Shown here: piece after piece, positions 8,227-17,800 of the stretch | Numbering within the stretch: position 1 is the stretch's first letter | How the letters are laid out: each line of letters opens with the position of its first letter | DNA from: Marispirochaeta sp. | Lineage (GTDB): Bacteria > Spirochaetota > Spirochaetia > JC444 > Marispirochaetaceae | Direction: 5' to 3' | Length of the DNA: 64,000 bases | NCBI RefSeq assembly: GCF_963668165.1 | Contig: NZ_OY764209.1 | Coordinates: forward strand, 1,550,001-1,614,000 | The notes under the pieces: generated by a model | What the model was told of the DNA's origin: nothing | Databases searched by the model: none | What the model saw: only the letters and a program-made list of their open reading frames with translations | Made by a program: the position numbers and the translations under genes

Positions 8227-10498
8227 TCTCGTCAAAGCTGGTGTTCAGAAAAGGAAGTACTCCATCGGCGATCGGTTTTATCTGTTTTTCAATGTAGTGG
8301 GTGTAATCAATGCGTGCCGGGTGATGCTGCAGTGGAATCGGTCCCTCGGGGGTTATCAGGTATTCAATGCTGCGGATATTGCGTTTTCCTGCGGGGTCCA
8401 GGAGGCGGGCGGCCCGTACATGGGGTGGTACGTTTTTTATGTATCCCGCGGCCTGTTTGGTGAGCCGTCGCCGATAGATAAGCTCATGGTCCCGTTTTCC
8501 TTCCTGTATCTCCTCTACGGTCTGCCGCAGCCAATGGGGAATCTCCTCGTTATCAAAATAGCGTTTGAACAGTTCCCGCTGAAACTGCCTGGCAAGCTCG
8601 GTCCAGTCGGAGCGGACCGACTCCATGCCGCGAAACTCAAGCTCACCGCTGTCTGCTATGCGCCCCACATAACGCTTGCGGGCGCCTTCTCCGCTTCCAC
8701 GCATGGGGGGCAGAAAAAAGAGTTCGTAGTGCTTTTCGTACTCCAGCTCAAGATGTGACCGGACACCAAACTCCCTGAGAATACGTTCGGTAAAGTAGGT
8801 GTTTATTCGGCCGACAATCTTTCTGGCAGCTGCCCCTGCTTCTGCTATCTCTTCTTCCTTAAGCTGAACAAACACCGAGTCGGTGTCTCCATAGAGGACC
8901 GTGTATCCCTCTTCCTGGAGCCGTAACGCGGTGGCCTTCAGGACCCATTGTCCGCTGCCGGTAATCGCCGTCGGCAGGTCGGGGTGGTAAAAACGGCAAC
9001 CCGGGGTCCCCATAACCCCGTAAAAGCTGTTCATCAGAATTTTTACCGCCTGGCTCAGAGCTTCGTCCCCCGATTCCCGCGCCTCCGCCCGGCGCCGCAG
9101 CAGTTCGCCGATGTGGGCAGGCAGAATACTGTGCCGACGGTTAAAAAAGATCCCCGCCGGGGTGGGAGCCGGGTCTTCCCGGGCGGTAAGCAGGGCAAGA
9201 GGGTCTATATTGAAGGTACGGATTATCGAGGGGTAGAGACTGCGAAAATCGAGGACCACCACATGCCGGTACCGTCCGGGATCGCTGGTAAAAACATGAC
9301 CTCCGGCGGCGTGTTCGGAAGCGCTGATGTCGGCGATGTCCACTGCGGCGTATCCCTTCCGGTGCAGTCTGGGAAGGTAAAAAAAGTCAAAAGCAGCCAC
9401 GGACATGCTTACCTTGTCCAGGCGAAGTCCTGTTACCAGGCTGCGGGTAACATACTGCTCCAGCACTGCGGTAGACGCGAATATGCGGCTGACAAGACGG
9501 CAGTCGTCAAAATTGTAGCGGGCCAGGGATGCTTTATCTTCGGAAAAGAGCCGTACAATCTCCGCGACCTTGTCTTCTTCCGGGCTGATAGTTTTGCCGG
9601 TTCCCAGCACCGTATTGGCGACGGTCTCCAGAGTGTAATTGTCAAAACGGTGAAAGCCCCCTCGCATAACCTGGGGTCCGTCAAGTACGATGCGTCCGCT
9701 GATTTCTGCGGAGCGCATTCCCGACTGTTTTTGAAACAGGCGGACTCCGCCCCGGTCCCGTCCCAGGCTGAAGGGAATTCCCCAGGCGGCGAAGCGATTT
9801 CTCAGGAACTCCAGGTCGAAACCGATTACATTCCATCCCAATAACAGATCGGGGTCAGACAGGCGGATCCATTCCAGGGAACGCTTGAGCATTTCAGCCT
9901 CGTCGGTACAGCAGTTGATCCGGTAATCGCTGCTTCCGGATACCGTTGTTTCTTGGGGATCGACAATATGCACCACACCTTCTTCGGTTCCCCGCCGGCT
10001 GCAAAAGTGACAGCCGATGCAGTAGATAGTGCCGTCGGGACTGGTCTCGATATCCAGAGAAAGGCTTGAGAAGCGGGGGCGAAAGTTGACAGGACGAACC
10101 TCCGGATTGACCAGGACCCGTTTACCACGGCTCTCGAATATCTGTCCACGAAATTCGAGCCCCCTGTGAATAAAGCGTTCCATCAGAAAGCGTTCTTCCG
10201 GCCGGATGTCCGACTCCAGAGGGTTAATTCCTTTTTCCCGCAGTTCCCTGCGGAGTTTGTAGAAATCGTTCAGACTTGTAAAATAGATGCCGTCGAGGGC
10301 ATCTCCGGAAAAAGATTGTAAAGAAAGGGGTCGCCGGCGGAAACCGGGAGACTCAAAGCTGTCGCCGCGACGCAGAAAAAAGAGGGGGCGCTGGCGAGTA
10401 AAACGCAGCAGGAGAGGGCCGGTATCATCCACACAGTGGAGCCTGATTTCGCAGCCTTCAGCAGTGTCCCTGCTTTCTTCCGTGAGGATATAACACAT
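8195..10498 (-). CDS. polB: DNA polymerase II (family B)
   Basis: A family B DNA polymerase of about 767 residues, close to the 783 of Escherichia coli Pol II, which acts in repair and translesion synthesis. The proofreading exonuclease is present (LSLDIETSPDGTIYCIG; GWNVIGFDLEFLRNR; ARYNFDDCRLV) and so are polymerase motifs A (VVLDFRSLYPSIIRTFNIDP), B (KILMNSFYGVMG) and C (YGDTDSVFV). I choose the ATG at 10496-10498 because MCYILTEESRDTAEGCEIRL lines up with the start of Pol II and leaves room for a promoter between it and the divergent methyltransferase; ATG 10552 is the alternative. Why this bacterium has Pol II is not evident from its neighbours. Confidence 0.9.
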   Translation of the reverse strand: MCYILTEESRDTAEGCEIRLHCVDDTGPLLLRFTRQRPLFFLRRGDSFESPGFRRRPLSLQSFSGDALDGIYFTSLNDFYKLRRELREKGINPLESDIRPEERFLMERFIHRGLEFRGQIFESRGKRVLVNPEVRPVNFRPRFSSLSLDIETSPDGTIYCIGCHFCSRRGTEEGVVHIVDPQETTVSGSSDYRINCCTDEAEMLKRSLEWIRLSDPDLLLGWNVIGFDLEFLRNRFAAWGIPFSLGRDRGGVRLFQKQSGMRSAEISGRIVLDGPQVMRGGFHRFDNYTLETVANTVLGTGKTISPEEDKVAEIVRLFSEDKASLARYNFDDCRLVSRIFASTAVLEQYVTRSLVTGLRLDKVSMSVAAFDFFYLPRLHRKGYAAVDIADISASEHAAGGHVFTSDPGRYRHVVVLDFRSLYPSIIRTFNIDPLALLTAREDPAPTPAGIFFNRRHSILPAHIGELLRRRAEARESGDEALSQAVKILMNSFYGVMGTPGCRFYHPDLPTAITGSGQWVLKATALRLQEEGYTVLYGDTDSVFVQLKEEEIAEAGAAARKIVGRINTYFTERILREFGVRSHLELEYEKHYELFFLPPMRGSGEGARKRYVGRIADSGELEFRGMESVRSDWTELARQFQRELFKRYFDNEEIPHWLRQTVEEIQEGKRDHELIYRRRLTKQAAGYIKNVPPHVRAARLLDPAGKRNIRSIEYLITPEGPIPLQHHPARIDYTHYIEKQIKPIADGVLPFLNTSFDEIIEGRQLELF

Positions 10499-10570
10499 GC
10501 CTGTATCTTTCCGGATCACCGTGTGTAGAATATCCGAATCTCCGCTTTTCATGCTACACTTGCGCTCGTT

Positions 10571-11446
10571 ATGGCGGTAAAGATTATCAGGAACGGAAAG
10601 CTTGATCTTTCCCTTTTGCACCGGCTGGAAAAGAAACCCGGGCTCTATGACCCCGGTGACTTTATCTTCTGGACCGATCCTTATATCTCTTCTCATGTTC
10701 TGGAAGCCCATCTGGATCCCCTGTCCGATGATGCCTCCCGCAGGGCGGAGACCATAGAAAAAACTCTGCGGTTTATCTCAGACAGGTATCCGCCCGAGAC
10801 GCATCCCCGTCTGCTGGATCTTGGCTGCGGACCAGGACTGTATGCTTCGCAGTTTCATGATGCGGGGTATCATGTTACGGGGATAGATTTCTCCCCCGTA
10901 AGCATCCGCTACGCCAAGGAGAATGCCCGGAAAAGCCGCCGGGAGATTACCTATCTGAACATTGATTACCGTGAATGGAAAGCCGAGGAAGACAGCTGTG
11001 AGATCATTGTGATGATTTTCGGCGACTTCTGCGTTCTTGATCCGGGCTCTCGAAAAAAGCTGCTTGCGAATATCCGCCGTGCCCTCAGTCCGGGGGGGGT
11101 CTTTCTCTTTGATGTTTTTACCGAGATGTACCTGCCTTATCCCGATGAGCGGGCCTGGTACACCATGCTGCGGGATGGATTCTGGCATTCCGGCAAGAAC
11201 CTGGTTTTAGAGATCAAGCACCGGTATCCTGAGAAATCGGTCCATCTGAACCGTTACCTGATTATTACCGAGGACGGTACGGTGCGCAGCTGCAATCTGT
11301 GGCACCGCTGGTTTGAGAGAGCGGAGATCCGGGAGTACCTGCAGCAGGAGGGTTTTACGGTGGAAGCCATGTGGGCTGATCTGGCCGGAACTCCCTTAAA
11401 GCCCTCCCCTGAATGGATTGGTATTGCCGCGATTCCCCGCGTCTGA
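10571..11446 (+). CDS. Class I SAM-dependent methyltransferase
   Basis: A 291-residue protein with a Rossmann methyltransferase domain: motif I LLDLGCGPGLYASQF near residue 77, acidic end of strand 2 in VTGIDFSPVS, and post-motif GDFCVLDP and LSPGGVFLFDVF. An N-terminal helical part of about 70 residues and a C-terminal beta-rich part frame it. The substrate is unknown; the closest general look is of ubiE/tellurite-resistance-like methyltransferases. It is divergent from polB with only about 70 bp between them and ends 10 bp from the convergent Mrp gene. Confidence 0.82.
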   Translation: MAVKIIRNGKLDLSLLHRLEKKPGLYDPGDFIFWTDPYISSHVLEAHLDPLSDDASRRAETIEKTLRFISDRYPPETHPRLLDLGCGPGLYASQFHDAGYHVTGIDFSPVSIRYAKENARKSRREITYLNIDYREWKAEEDSCEIIVMIFGDFCVLDPGSRKKLLANIRRALSPGGVFLFDVFTEMYLPYPDERAWYTMLRDGFWHSGKNLVLEIKHRYPEKSVHLNRYLIITEDGTVRSCNLWHRWFERAEIREYLQQEGFTVEAMWADLAGTPLKPSPEWIGIAAIPRV

Positions 11447-11455
11447 ACCGGACCT

Positions 11456-12292
11456 TTACTCTTGTGGCGCTTCGACTCTGGCTATGATCTTTTCCATGAT
11501 AGCCGCCATGGCCTGTCCTGCGGGGCCCTCGTTGTCGCTGATAAATCCGCGGCCTGAGTCTCCTCCCTGCATAATCCGGGGGTCCAGAGGCAGTTCTCCC
11601 AGAAAGTACTCCTTAAAGCGCTCGGCGGTGGCTTTGCCCCCGCCTTTACCGAAAATATCGCTTACGGTACCGCAGTTGGGGCAGACAAAACCGCTCATGT
11701 TTTCGATTAACCCGATGATCGGTACCTTGAGTTCCCGGGCAAAGGATACGCTCTTCATGGCATCCAGATTGGCTACCTCCTGCGGGGTGGTAACGATGAC
11801 TGTTCCGGCCATTTCGGGCAGAAGCTGGCAGATCGACAGTGGTTCATCCCCGGTTCCCGGAGGTGTGTCGATTACCAGGTAATCCAGTTCTCCCCAGTCT
11901 GCGTCCTTCAGAAACTGCTTGATGACATTCATCTTTATCGGTCCCCGCCAGATAATGGGACGTTCAGGTTCGTAGCCTGCCAGGGCGAGGCTGACGACCT
12001 TCAGGTTTGGGCCGCTTTCCAGGGGTATGATCCGTTTTTCCTCGGAGGAAAAGAGCTGCTGATCATCGATTCCCAGCATCTTCGGCACATTGGGTCCATG
12101 GATGTCAATGTCCAGAATGCCGGTGGATTTTCCCATTTTGGCAAGGCCCAGGGCAAGGTTCACCGCAACGGTGCTTTTACCTACTCCCCCTTTTCCGCTC
12201 ATGACCATGACGATGTGCTTGACTGAACTCATGTTGTCCCGCAGAAGACGGGTCTCTTCCGCCTGCTGGGAGATACTGTTTGCCTGTTCCAT
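11456..12292 (-). CDS. mrp: Mrp/NBP35-type Fe-S carrier ATPase
   Basis: A 278-residue P-loop ATPase of the Mrp/ApbC/NBP35 group, which carries [4Fe-4S] clusters to apo-proteins in the cytoplasm. The deviant Walker A is MSGKGGVGKSTVAVNLAL, switch regions are LDIDIHGPNVPKMLG and VIDTPPGTGDE, and the cluster-binding CxxC is FVCPNCGTVSD near residue 200. It lacks the N-terminal domain found in E. coli Mrp. It follows the NifX-like gene by 12 bp on the same strand, so both would answer to the Fur-like box upstream. Confidence 0.9.
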   Translation of the reverse strand: MEQANSISQQAEETRLLRDNMSSVKHIVMVMSGKGGVGKSTVAVNLALGLAKMGKSTGILDIDIHGPNVPKMLGIDDQQLFSSEEKRIIPLESGPNLKVVSLALAGYEPERPIIWRGPIKMNVIKQFLKDADWGELDYLVIDTPPGTGDEPLSICQLLPEMAGTVIVTTPQEVANLDAMKSVSFARELKVPIIGLIENMSGFVCPNCGTVSDIFGKGGGKATAERFKEYFLGELPLDPRIMQGGDSGRGFISDNEGPAGQAMAAIMEKIIARVEAPQE

Positions 12293-12304
12293 AAAAGTTC
12301 GTCC

Positions 12305-12646
12305 TTAGTGCTGGTGAGAATGGTCGCAGAGATCGCCGCCGTCTTCAAGGGTTCCAGCCTCCAGGGCTGCGATGACCTCATCGATGCTGCCGGTAATGCC
12401 GCAAATCTGGTCGATCTCCAATTGTGAAAACAGAGCCTTTGCCTGGCCTCCGATTCCTCCGACCACAACACAGTCGGCTCCCAGTTCCTTTACAAAAGCG
12501 GGAATCCGTCCCGGTGCATGGGGAGGGCTTGGGGTCTCGTCACGGGATACTGTTTTTCCGTCCCGGATGTCGACAACAATAAAAGAGGGGGCGTGGCCGA
12601 AATGTCCGGCCATCTGGTTACCATCAGCGGCTATTGCATATTTCAT
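12305..12646 (-). CDS. NifX/NifB-C-like Fe-Mo cluster-binding protein
   Basis: A 113-residue single-domain protein of the dinitrogenase iron-molybdenum cofactor family (NifX/NafY/C-terminal NifB fold). It starts MKYAIAADGNQMAGHFGHAP, the usual pattern, followed by VVVGGIGGQAKALF. It has a His-rich end (DHSHQH) that could bind metal. Stand-alone members without nitrogenase are common in anaerobes and are thought to hold or move Fe-S or Mo clusters. No nif genes are visible here. It is the first gene of an operon with Mrp, with AAGGAAC upstream of the ATG. Confidence 0.85.
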   Translation of the reverse strand: MKYAIAADGNQMAGHFGHAPSFIVVDIRDGKTVSRDETPSPPHAPGRIPAFVKELGADCVVVGGIGGQAKALFSQLEIDQICGITGSIDEVIAALEAGTLEDGGDLCDHSHQH

Positions 12647-12667
12647 CTTTTGTTCCTTGTATTGAAT

Positions 12668-12711
12668 TGAAAATCAGTCTCAATAATACGCCTTTCAGTG
12701 AGAGCGGTCAA
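12668..12711 (-). promoter_or_regulatory. Promoter with second Fur-like box, NifX-like/Mrp operon
   Basis: Minus-strand TTGACC (12706-12711), 17-bp spacer, TATTAT (12683-12688), followed at once by TGAGACTGATTTTCA (12668-12682). This 15-mer fits the 7-1-7 Fur consensus at 12 of 14 positions and is nearly the same as the box at 2654-2668. Both boxes touch the -10 hexamer, so repression by a Fur-family protein is the simple reading. Confidence 0.68.
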
Positions 12712-12738
12712 GATGCGGCCCCCGGCCGTTCCGGCTGA

Positions 12739-14706
12739 TCAGGAGAATTCATCAAGCTCATTCAGCCAGATTCCGGCATCGGCGTCCGAGGGCATGCGCC
12801 AGTCTCCCCGGGGCGAAAGCGAGATGGTTCCTACCTTGGGCCCGTCGGACAGACAGGAGCGCTTGAACTGCTGGGAGAAAAAACGGCGGTAGAAGCTGCG
12901 CAGCCAGCTGAGAATGGTCTCGGTAGCGTACTCTCCGGAAAAGGCTTTTTCCGCTAAAAGAAGTACCTTCTTGGGAGAAGCACCGCAGCGGATAGCATGA
13001 TACAAAAAGAAGTCGTGCAGGACATAGGGGCCAATGGTGTCTTCAGTTTTCTGGGCAATTTCCCCTTTGGCGTCGGGGGGCAGCAGCTCCGGCGAAATAG
13101 GTGTATCCACAATATCGTGGAGCACCGCGGCAGCCTCTTCTCCGGCCCGGCTGTTTGCCGCGTAGGTCACCAGAAAGCGGACCAGTGTTTTGGGAACCCC
13201 GCTGTTTACCGAGTACATGGACATGTGGTCGCCGTTGTAGGTGCACCATCCCAGGGCAAGTTCCGACAGGTCTCCGGTTCCGATGACAATGGCCCCCAGC
13301 ATATTGGCCTTGTTCATCAGGAACATGGTACGCTGCCGGGCCTGAACGTTCTCGTAAGCTGTGTCCTCCGGTTTTCCCGAGTGCTTAAGGTCTTTCAACT
13401 GCAAAAGGCAGCTTTCTCCTATCTCCACGGTTTCCAGGGGGACCCCCAGTGCCCGGGTCAGTTTTTCCACGTTCCCCCTGGTCCGGCTGCTGGTGCCGAA
13501 ACCGGGCAGTGTAAAGGTGCGAATACCCTGTAGATCAAGGTCCAGCTCCCGGAAGGCTTCCACCGTAACCAGCAGAGCCAGGGTGGAGTCGAGTCCTCCG
13601 GAAAGCCCCAGGACAACATTTTTACAGCCGATATGGCCGAGCCGTCCGGCAAGTCCCGCACTCTGGATGGCGAAGATCTCCCGGCAGCGGGCTTCCAGGT
13701 CTTTCTCTGCATCAGGAACAAAGGGATTGCTCACCGGTGTTCTTGTCAGGCTGGAGATTTCCGGGGATGCTGTGCTCAGGTCAAGATTGATGCAACGGTA
13801 CTCCCGGGTCTCCAGTTCCGCCCCCTGGGCAAAGGTGGTGGAATTGATGCGTTCGTGCTCAAGGAAATCAAGGTCGATGTCGCTGCAGATTATCTGTCCA
13901 TGCCGCTGAAAACGTTCAGCTTCTGTGATAATGGCGCCGTTCTCCGCGATAATGGCATGACCGCCGAAGACCGTATCGGTGGTCGATTCGCCGACACCGG
14001 CGGAGGCATAGATATATCCTGCCAGACAGCGGGCGGACTGCTGGGTTATCAGGTCGTGACGGTAGGATGCCTTGCCCACGAGTTCATTGCTGGCCGACGG
14101 GTTCAGGATGATCTGTGCTCCGGCGCTGCAGAGTCCGGCGCTGGGAGGAACCGGAGCCCACAGATCCTCGCAGATTTCTATGCCGAAACTTGCTTTCAGG
14201 CTTTGTTCGCCGTCTGTCTCAAAGGAAAAAACACAATCCGTACCCATGGGCACCAGGAATCCCGCGTATTCAATTTCTCCTTTTATTCTCCCGCCGCTGG
14301 AAAACCAGCGGGCCTCGTAGAACTCCCGGTATGTGGGTATGATGGTTTTGGGAACAACACCGTGGAGTCGTCCGCCGCCGATTACCAGAGCGCAGTTAAA
14401 AAGCCTGCCGTTCCGTTTTACCGGGGCCCCGAGCACAAATATTCCGGAAATGGATTTTGTCAGGGAAATGAGGTCCATTACGCCGTTTTCTGACGTATGC
14501 AGCAGCCGTTCCTGCTGGAAAAGGTCGCCGCAGGTGTAGCCGGTAATTCCAAGCTCCGGAAAGACCGTAACGGAGACGTCTGTTCGGGCAGCCTCTTCCA
14601 TCAGGATCTGGGTCTTCTTGCAGTTAAAGGGTACATCTCCCGGTTTAACCAGGGGAACTGCTGCCGCGGCGCGCAGGTAGCCGTATTCTGACAGGGTTCT
14701 TTTCAT
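12739..14706 (-). CDS. nadE: Glutamine-dependent NAD synthetase
   Basis: About 655 residues in two domains. The N-terminal nitrilase-like glutaminase has its Glu-Lys-Cys triad in FPELGITGYT, VVPKTIIPTYREFYEARWF and FGIEICEDLWAP. The C-terminal synthetase has the P-loop VLGLSGGLDSTLALLVT and IGTGDLSELALGWCTYNGDH. It amidates deamido-NAD with ammonia channelled from glutamine, the last step of NAD synthesis. I place the start at 14706 (MKRTLSEYGYLR), which fits the usual start of bacterial two-domain enzymes; a TTG at 14742 is possible. It is divergent from the E1-ketosynthase fusion gene. Confidence 0.93.
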   Translation of the reverse strand: MKRTLSEYGYLRAAAAVPLVKPGDVPFNCKKTQILMEEAARTDVSVTVFPELGITGYTCGDLFQQERLLHTSENGVMDLISLTKSISGIFVLGAPVKRNGRLFNCALVIGGGRLHGVVPKTIIPTYREFYEARWFSSGGRIKGEIEYAGFLVPMGTDCVFSFETDGEQSLKASFGIEICEDLWAPVPPSAGLCSAGAQIILNPSASNELVGKASYRHDLITQQSARCLAGYIYASAGVGESTTDTVFGGHAIIAENGAIITEAERFQRHGQIICSDIDLDFLEHERINSTTFAQGAELETREYRCINLDLSTASPEISSLTRTPVSNPFVPDAEKDLEARCREIFAIQSAGLAGRLGHIGCKNVVLGLSGGLDSTLALLVTVEAFRELDLDLQGIRTFTLPGFGTSSRTRGNVEKLTRALGVPLETVEIGESCLLQLKDLKHSGKPEDTAYENVQARQRTMFLMNKANMLGAIVIGTGDLSELALGWCTYNGDHMSMYSVNSGVPKTLVRFLVTYAANSRAGEEAAAVLHDIVDTPISPELLPPDAKGEIAQKTEDTIGPYVLHDFFLYHAIRCGASPKKVLLLAEKAFSGEYATETILSWLRSFYRRFFSQQFKRSCLSDGPKVGTISLSPRGDWRMPSDADAGIWLNELDEFS

Positions 14707-14859
14707 GGCTTCATGATAGGCCGGGCCGGTGGGGCGGGTCAAGTTTACCGTCCTTTAAAGACGCTTTCAAAAGTGTTTTCATTTATCTGAAGATTTGATA
14801 ATCTGTTCCGAATTCGCCAGTCGGCCCCCGGCCGATTGTGAAATGAAGGAGAATTGCCT

Positions 14860-17800
14860 ATGAAGACTGATATTGGCGCGGAAAAGCGGGAGTATCTGTT
14901 CGGACTCTATATGAATATGTTCTCTGCCCGGGAGATCGACAGGATAGAAGAGAGCTACACCCGCCGGGGTGAGGCCTTTTTTCATGTATCCGGGGGCGGG
15001 CACGAGGCCGGGGCTGCTCTGGCGGCCTATCTGAAGCCTGAAGACTGGCTCCATTGCCACTACCGCGATAAAGCAATGATGCTTGCCCGGGGCATGGACC
15101 CGGACATGTTTTTTCATTCCCTCTTCAACAAGGATGCATCCCACTCCCGGGGCAGGCAGATGAATGCCCACATGAGCGACCCTGCCCTCAATATACTCAG
15201 TCTTGTAGGTCCGGTTGGGAACTCCGGACTCCAGGCGGCGGGAATTGCCCGGGCCGTCAAGGACCAGAGCGCCTCTCCCATAGTGCTCTGTTCCCTGGGG
15301 GACGGCATGAGCCAGCAGGGCGAAGTGCTGGAGGCGGTGGCCCACGCGGTGCGGGAGACCCTGCCGGTCCTCTTTCTGATTCAGGATAACGGCTTTGCTA
15401 TCTCTACCCGCACCAGGGGTAAAACCTTTTACAATCTTCCCGGAGGACCGGCACAGGAGTTTTACGGTATTCTGATCCGCCGCTTTAACGGCCGCAACCC
15501 GCTGACCGCCGACGAGGTCTTTGAAGAGACTGTGGCGGAAATGCGGAAAACCAGAAAGCCTGCGATCCTGATTATGGAGGTGGAGCGGCTTTCGAATCAT
15601 ACAAATGCTGATGATCAGCGGGTATACCGCAGCGAAGAGGAAATCTCCCAGGCCCGGCTGACCGGCGATCCCCTGCTCAAACTGCGGGAGTTTCTTGTCT
15701 CCTCCGGTATGGACGAAGGGAAACTGGAAGAGGCGGAGTATTCCCGCAGGACTGAACTCGAGGACGCTGCCCGCAAAAGCCAGCTGGGAGCGGAGCCCAA
15801 AGCTGTACATGACGCTGTTAAACCCTATCCGGCGAAACTTCTTAAGGCCGACGAAACCCGGCCGGCTGCGGAAGGGGGCGAAGCCAAAACAATGATCGAG
15901 ACTTTGCGGGAGGTCCTCTCCGCCCGCATGAAGGCGGACGAGCGGGTCTGCCTCTTTGGTGAGGACATCGAAGACCCCAAGGGGGACGTCTTTGGGGTGA
16001 CCCGCGGCCTTACGGACCTTTATCCCGGCCGGGTGTGCAACTCGCCCCTGGCGGAGGCCTCCATCGTGGGGATTGCCGGTGGAGAGGCCCTGGCCGGACG
16101 ACGGCCGGTGGCGTTTCTGCAATTTGCCGATTTTCTGCCCATTGCCTTTAACCAGATAATTTCAGAGCTTGGGAGCATGTACTGGCGTACCGACGGCGGA
16201 TGGCAGGCACCGGTGATCGTGATGATCTCCTGCGGCGGGTATAAGCCGGGACTCGGTCCCTTCCATGCCCAGTCAATGGACGGGATTGCCGCCCATACTC
16301 CCGGGGTGGATGTATTCATGCCCTCCCGGGCAGACGATGCTGCCGCCCTGCTGAATGCCGCTTTCGAATCGGAAAGGCCGACCCTCTTCTTCTACCCCAA
16401 GAATCTACTCAACAGCAGGGACTTTGCCACCACCAGGCCCGCAGCAAAGCTGCTTGCTTCTCCCGGTAAAGCCCGGTTACTCCGGGAGGGCAGGGACATC
16501 AGCCTTGTGGGCTGGGGCAATACGGTGGTCCACTGTATGCGGGCCGCCGAGGCTCTTGCAGAGGCGGGAGCCGAAGCGGAGGTAATAGATCTGCGTACCC
16601 TGCTTCCCTGGGACAGGGAGATGGTTATCTCCTCCGCGGAAAAAACCGGACGGTTGATTGTTGTCCACGAGGACACCCACACCGCGGGCATGGGTGCGGA
16701 GATCCTCGGTACCCTGGGCGAAGCGGCCCGACGGCCGCTGCAGCTGCGGCGGGTCACCCGGGGGGACACTTACGTACCCTGCAATTTTGCAAATCAGCTT
16801 GAGGTCCTCCCCTCCTTCAAGCGGGTCCTGGAGACTGCTGTGGAACTCCTTGAGGGCAGTATCAGCTGGCGCAAGGAAGATGAGGCTGGAGGAGAGCTCT
16901 ATACCCTGGAAGCCGTGGGATCGAGCCCCTCCGATGAGGTGGTTACCGTGATCGAATGGCTGGTAGCCGAGGGGGACATTATTAGCGAAGGCCAGGAGAT
17001 CGCTGAACTCGAGGCAGACAAGGCCATGGTGACCCTGTCGAGTCCTGTGGCGGGGGTCGTCAGCTCCCTGGATGTGGCGGAGGGAGATTCTGCCAAGGTG
17101 GGCGACGGGATTGCTAAAATCCGGTTGGAGAAAGGCACCGTACGACTAAAGCCGGTTACCCGTGAAGAACCGGGAATGCCGGTTATCAGTTCACTGCAGA
17201 CCGGGTCGGCCGTGCTTTCTGATGTGTCCCGGGAAGGGACGGCAGCGATCGCCGCTGTCCGTGGTGTCCTGGGTGCCCGGCTTGTCAGCAACGAAGAGAT
17301 CTCCCGTCTCTGTCCGACCTGGAGCCCTGAGGACATTGTAAAGCGGACCGGGATCAAGGAACGCCACTGGATCGGAGAAGGGGAGAATGCCCTTACCCTG
17401 ACGCTTGATGCGGCGGCCAGGCTTCTGGATGACCTGAACATCGGAATCGAGGAGGTGGACCTTCTGATCTGCTCCACAGTGACCCCGGTTATGAATACTC
17501 CCGCAATGGCCACCCTGGTACAGTACGAATTAAACCGCAAATACAACGCTGACTGCACCTGCCCGGCATACGATATAAATGCCGCCTGTTCCGGCTACGT
17601 CTACGGACTGCAGATAGCCCACGACTACCTGGCCCAGAAGCCGGACCACAAGGTGCTGCTGGTAACCGTGGATGTGCTGTCTGACCGCGTGGACACAGCT
17701 GACCCCGCTACCGCTCCGGTTTTCGGAGACGGCGCCACCGCCACCATGATAGTCGGCGGACTGGAGTTGTCGGAAAAAGGTGTTCTGGAGATAAAACGGC

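Noticed and set aside
14836..14853. A Rex-like half site (TTGTGAAAT) just before the E1-ketosynthase fusion gene
   Set aside because: Only the left half matches; the right half is AAGGAGAA, the ribosome site. One half site is expected by chance.
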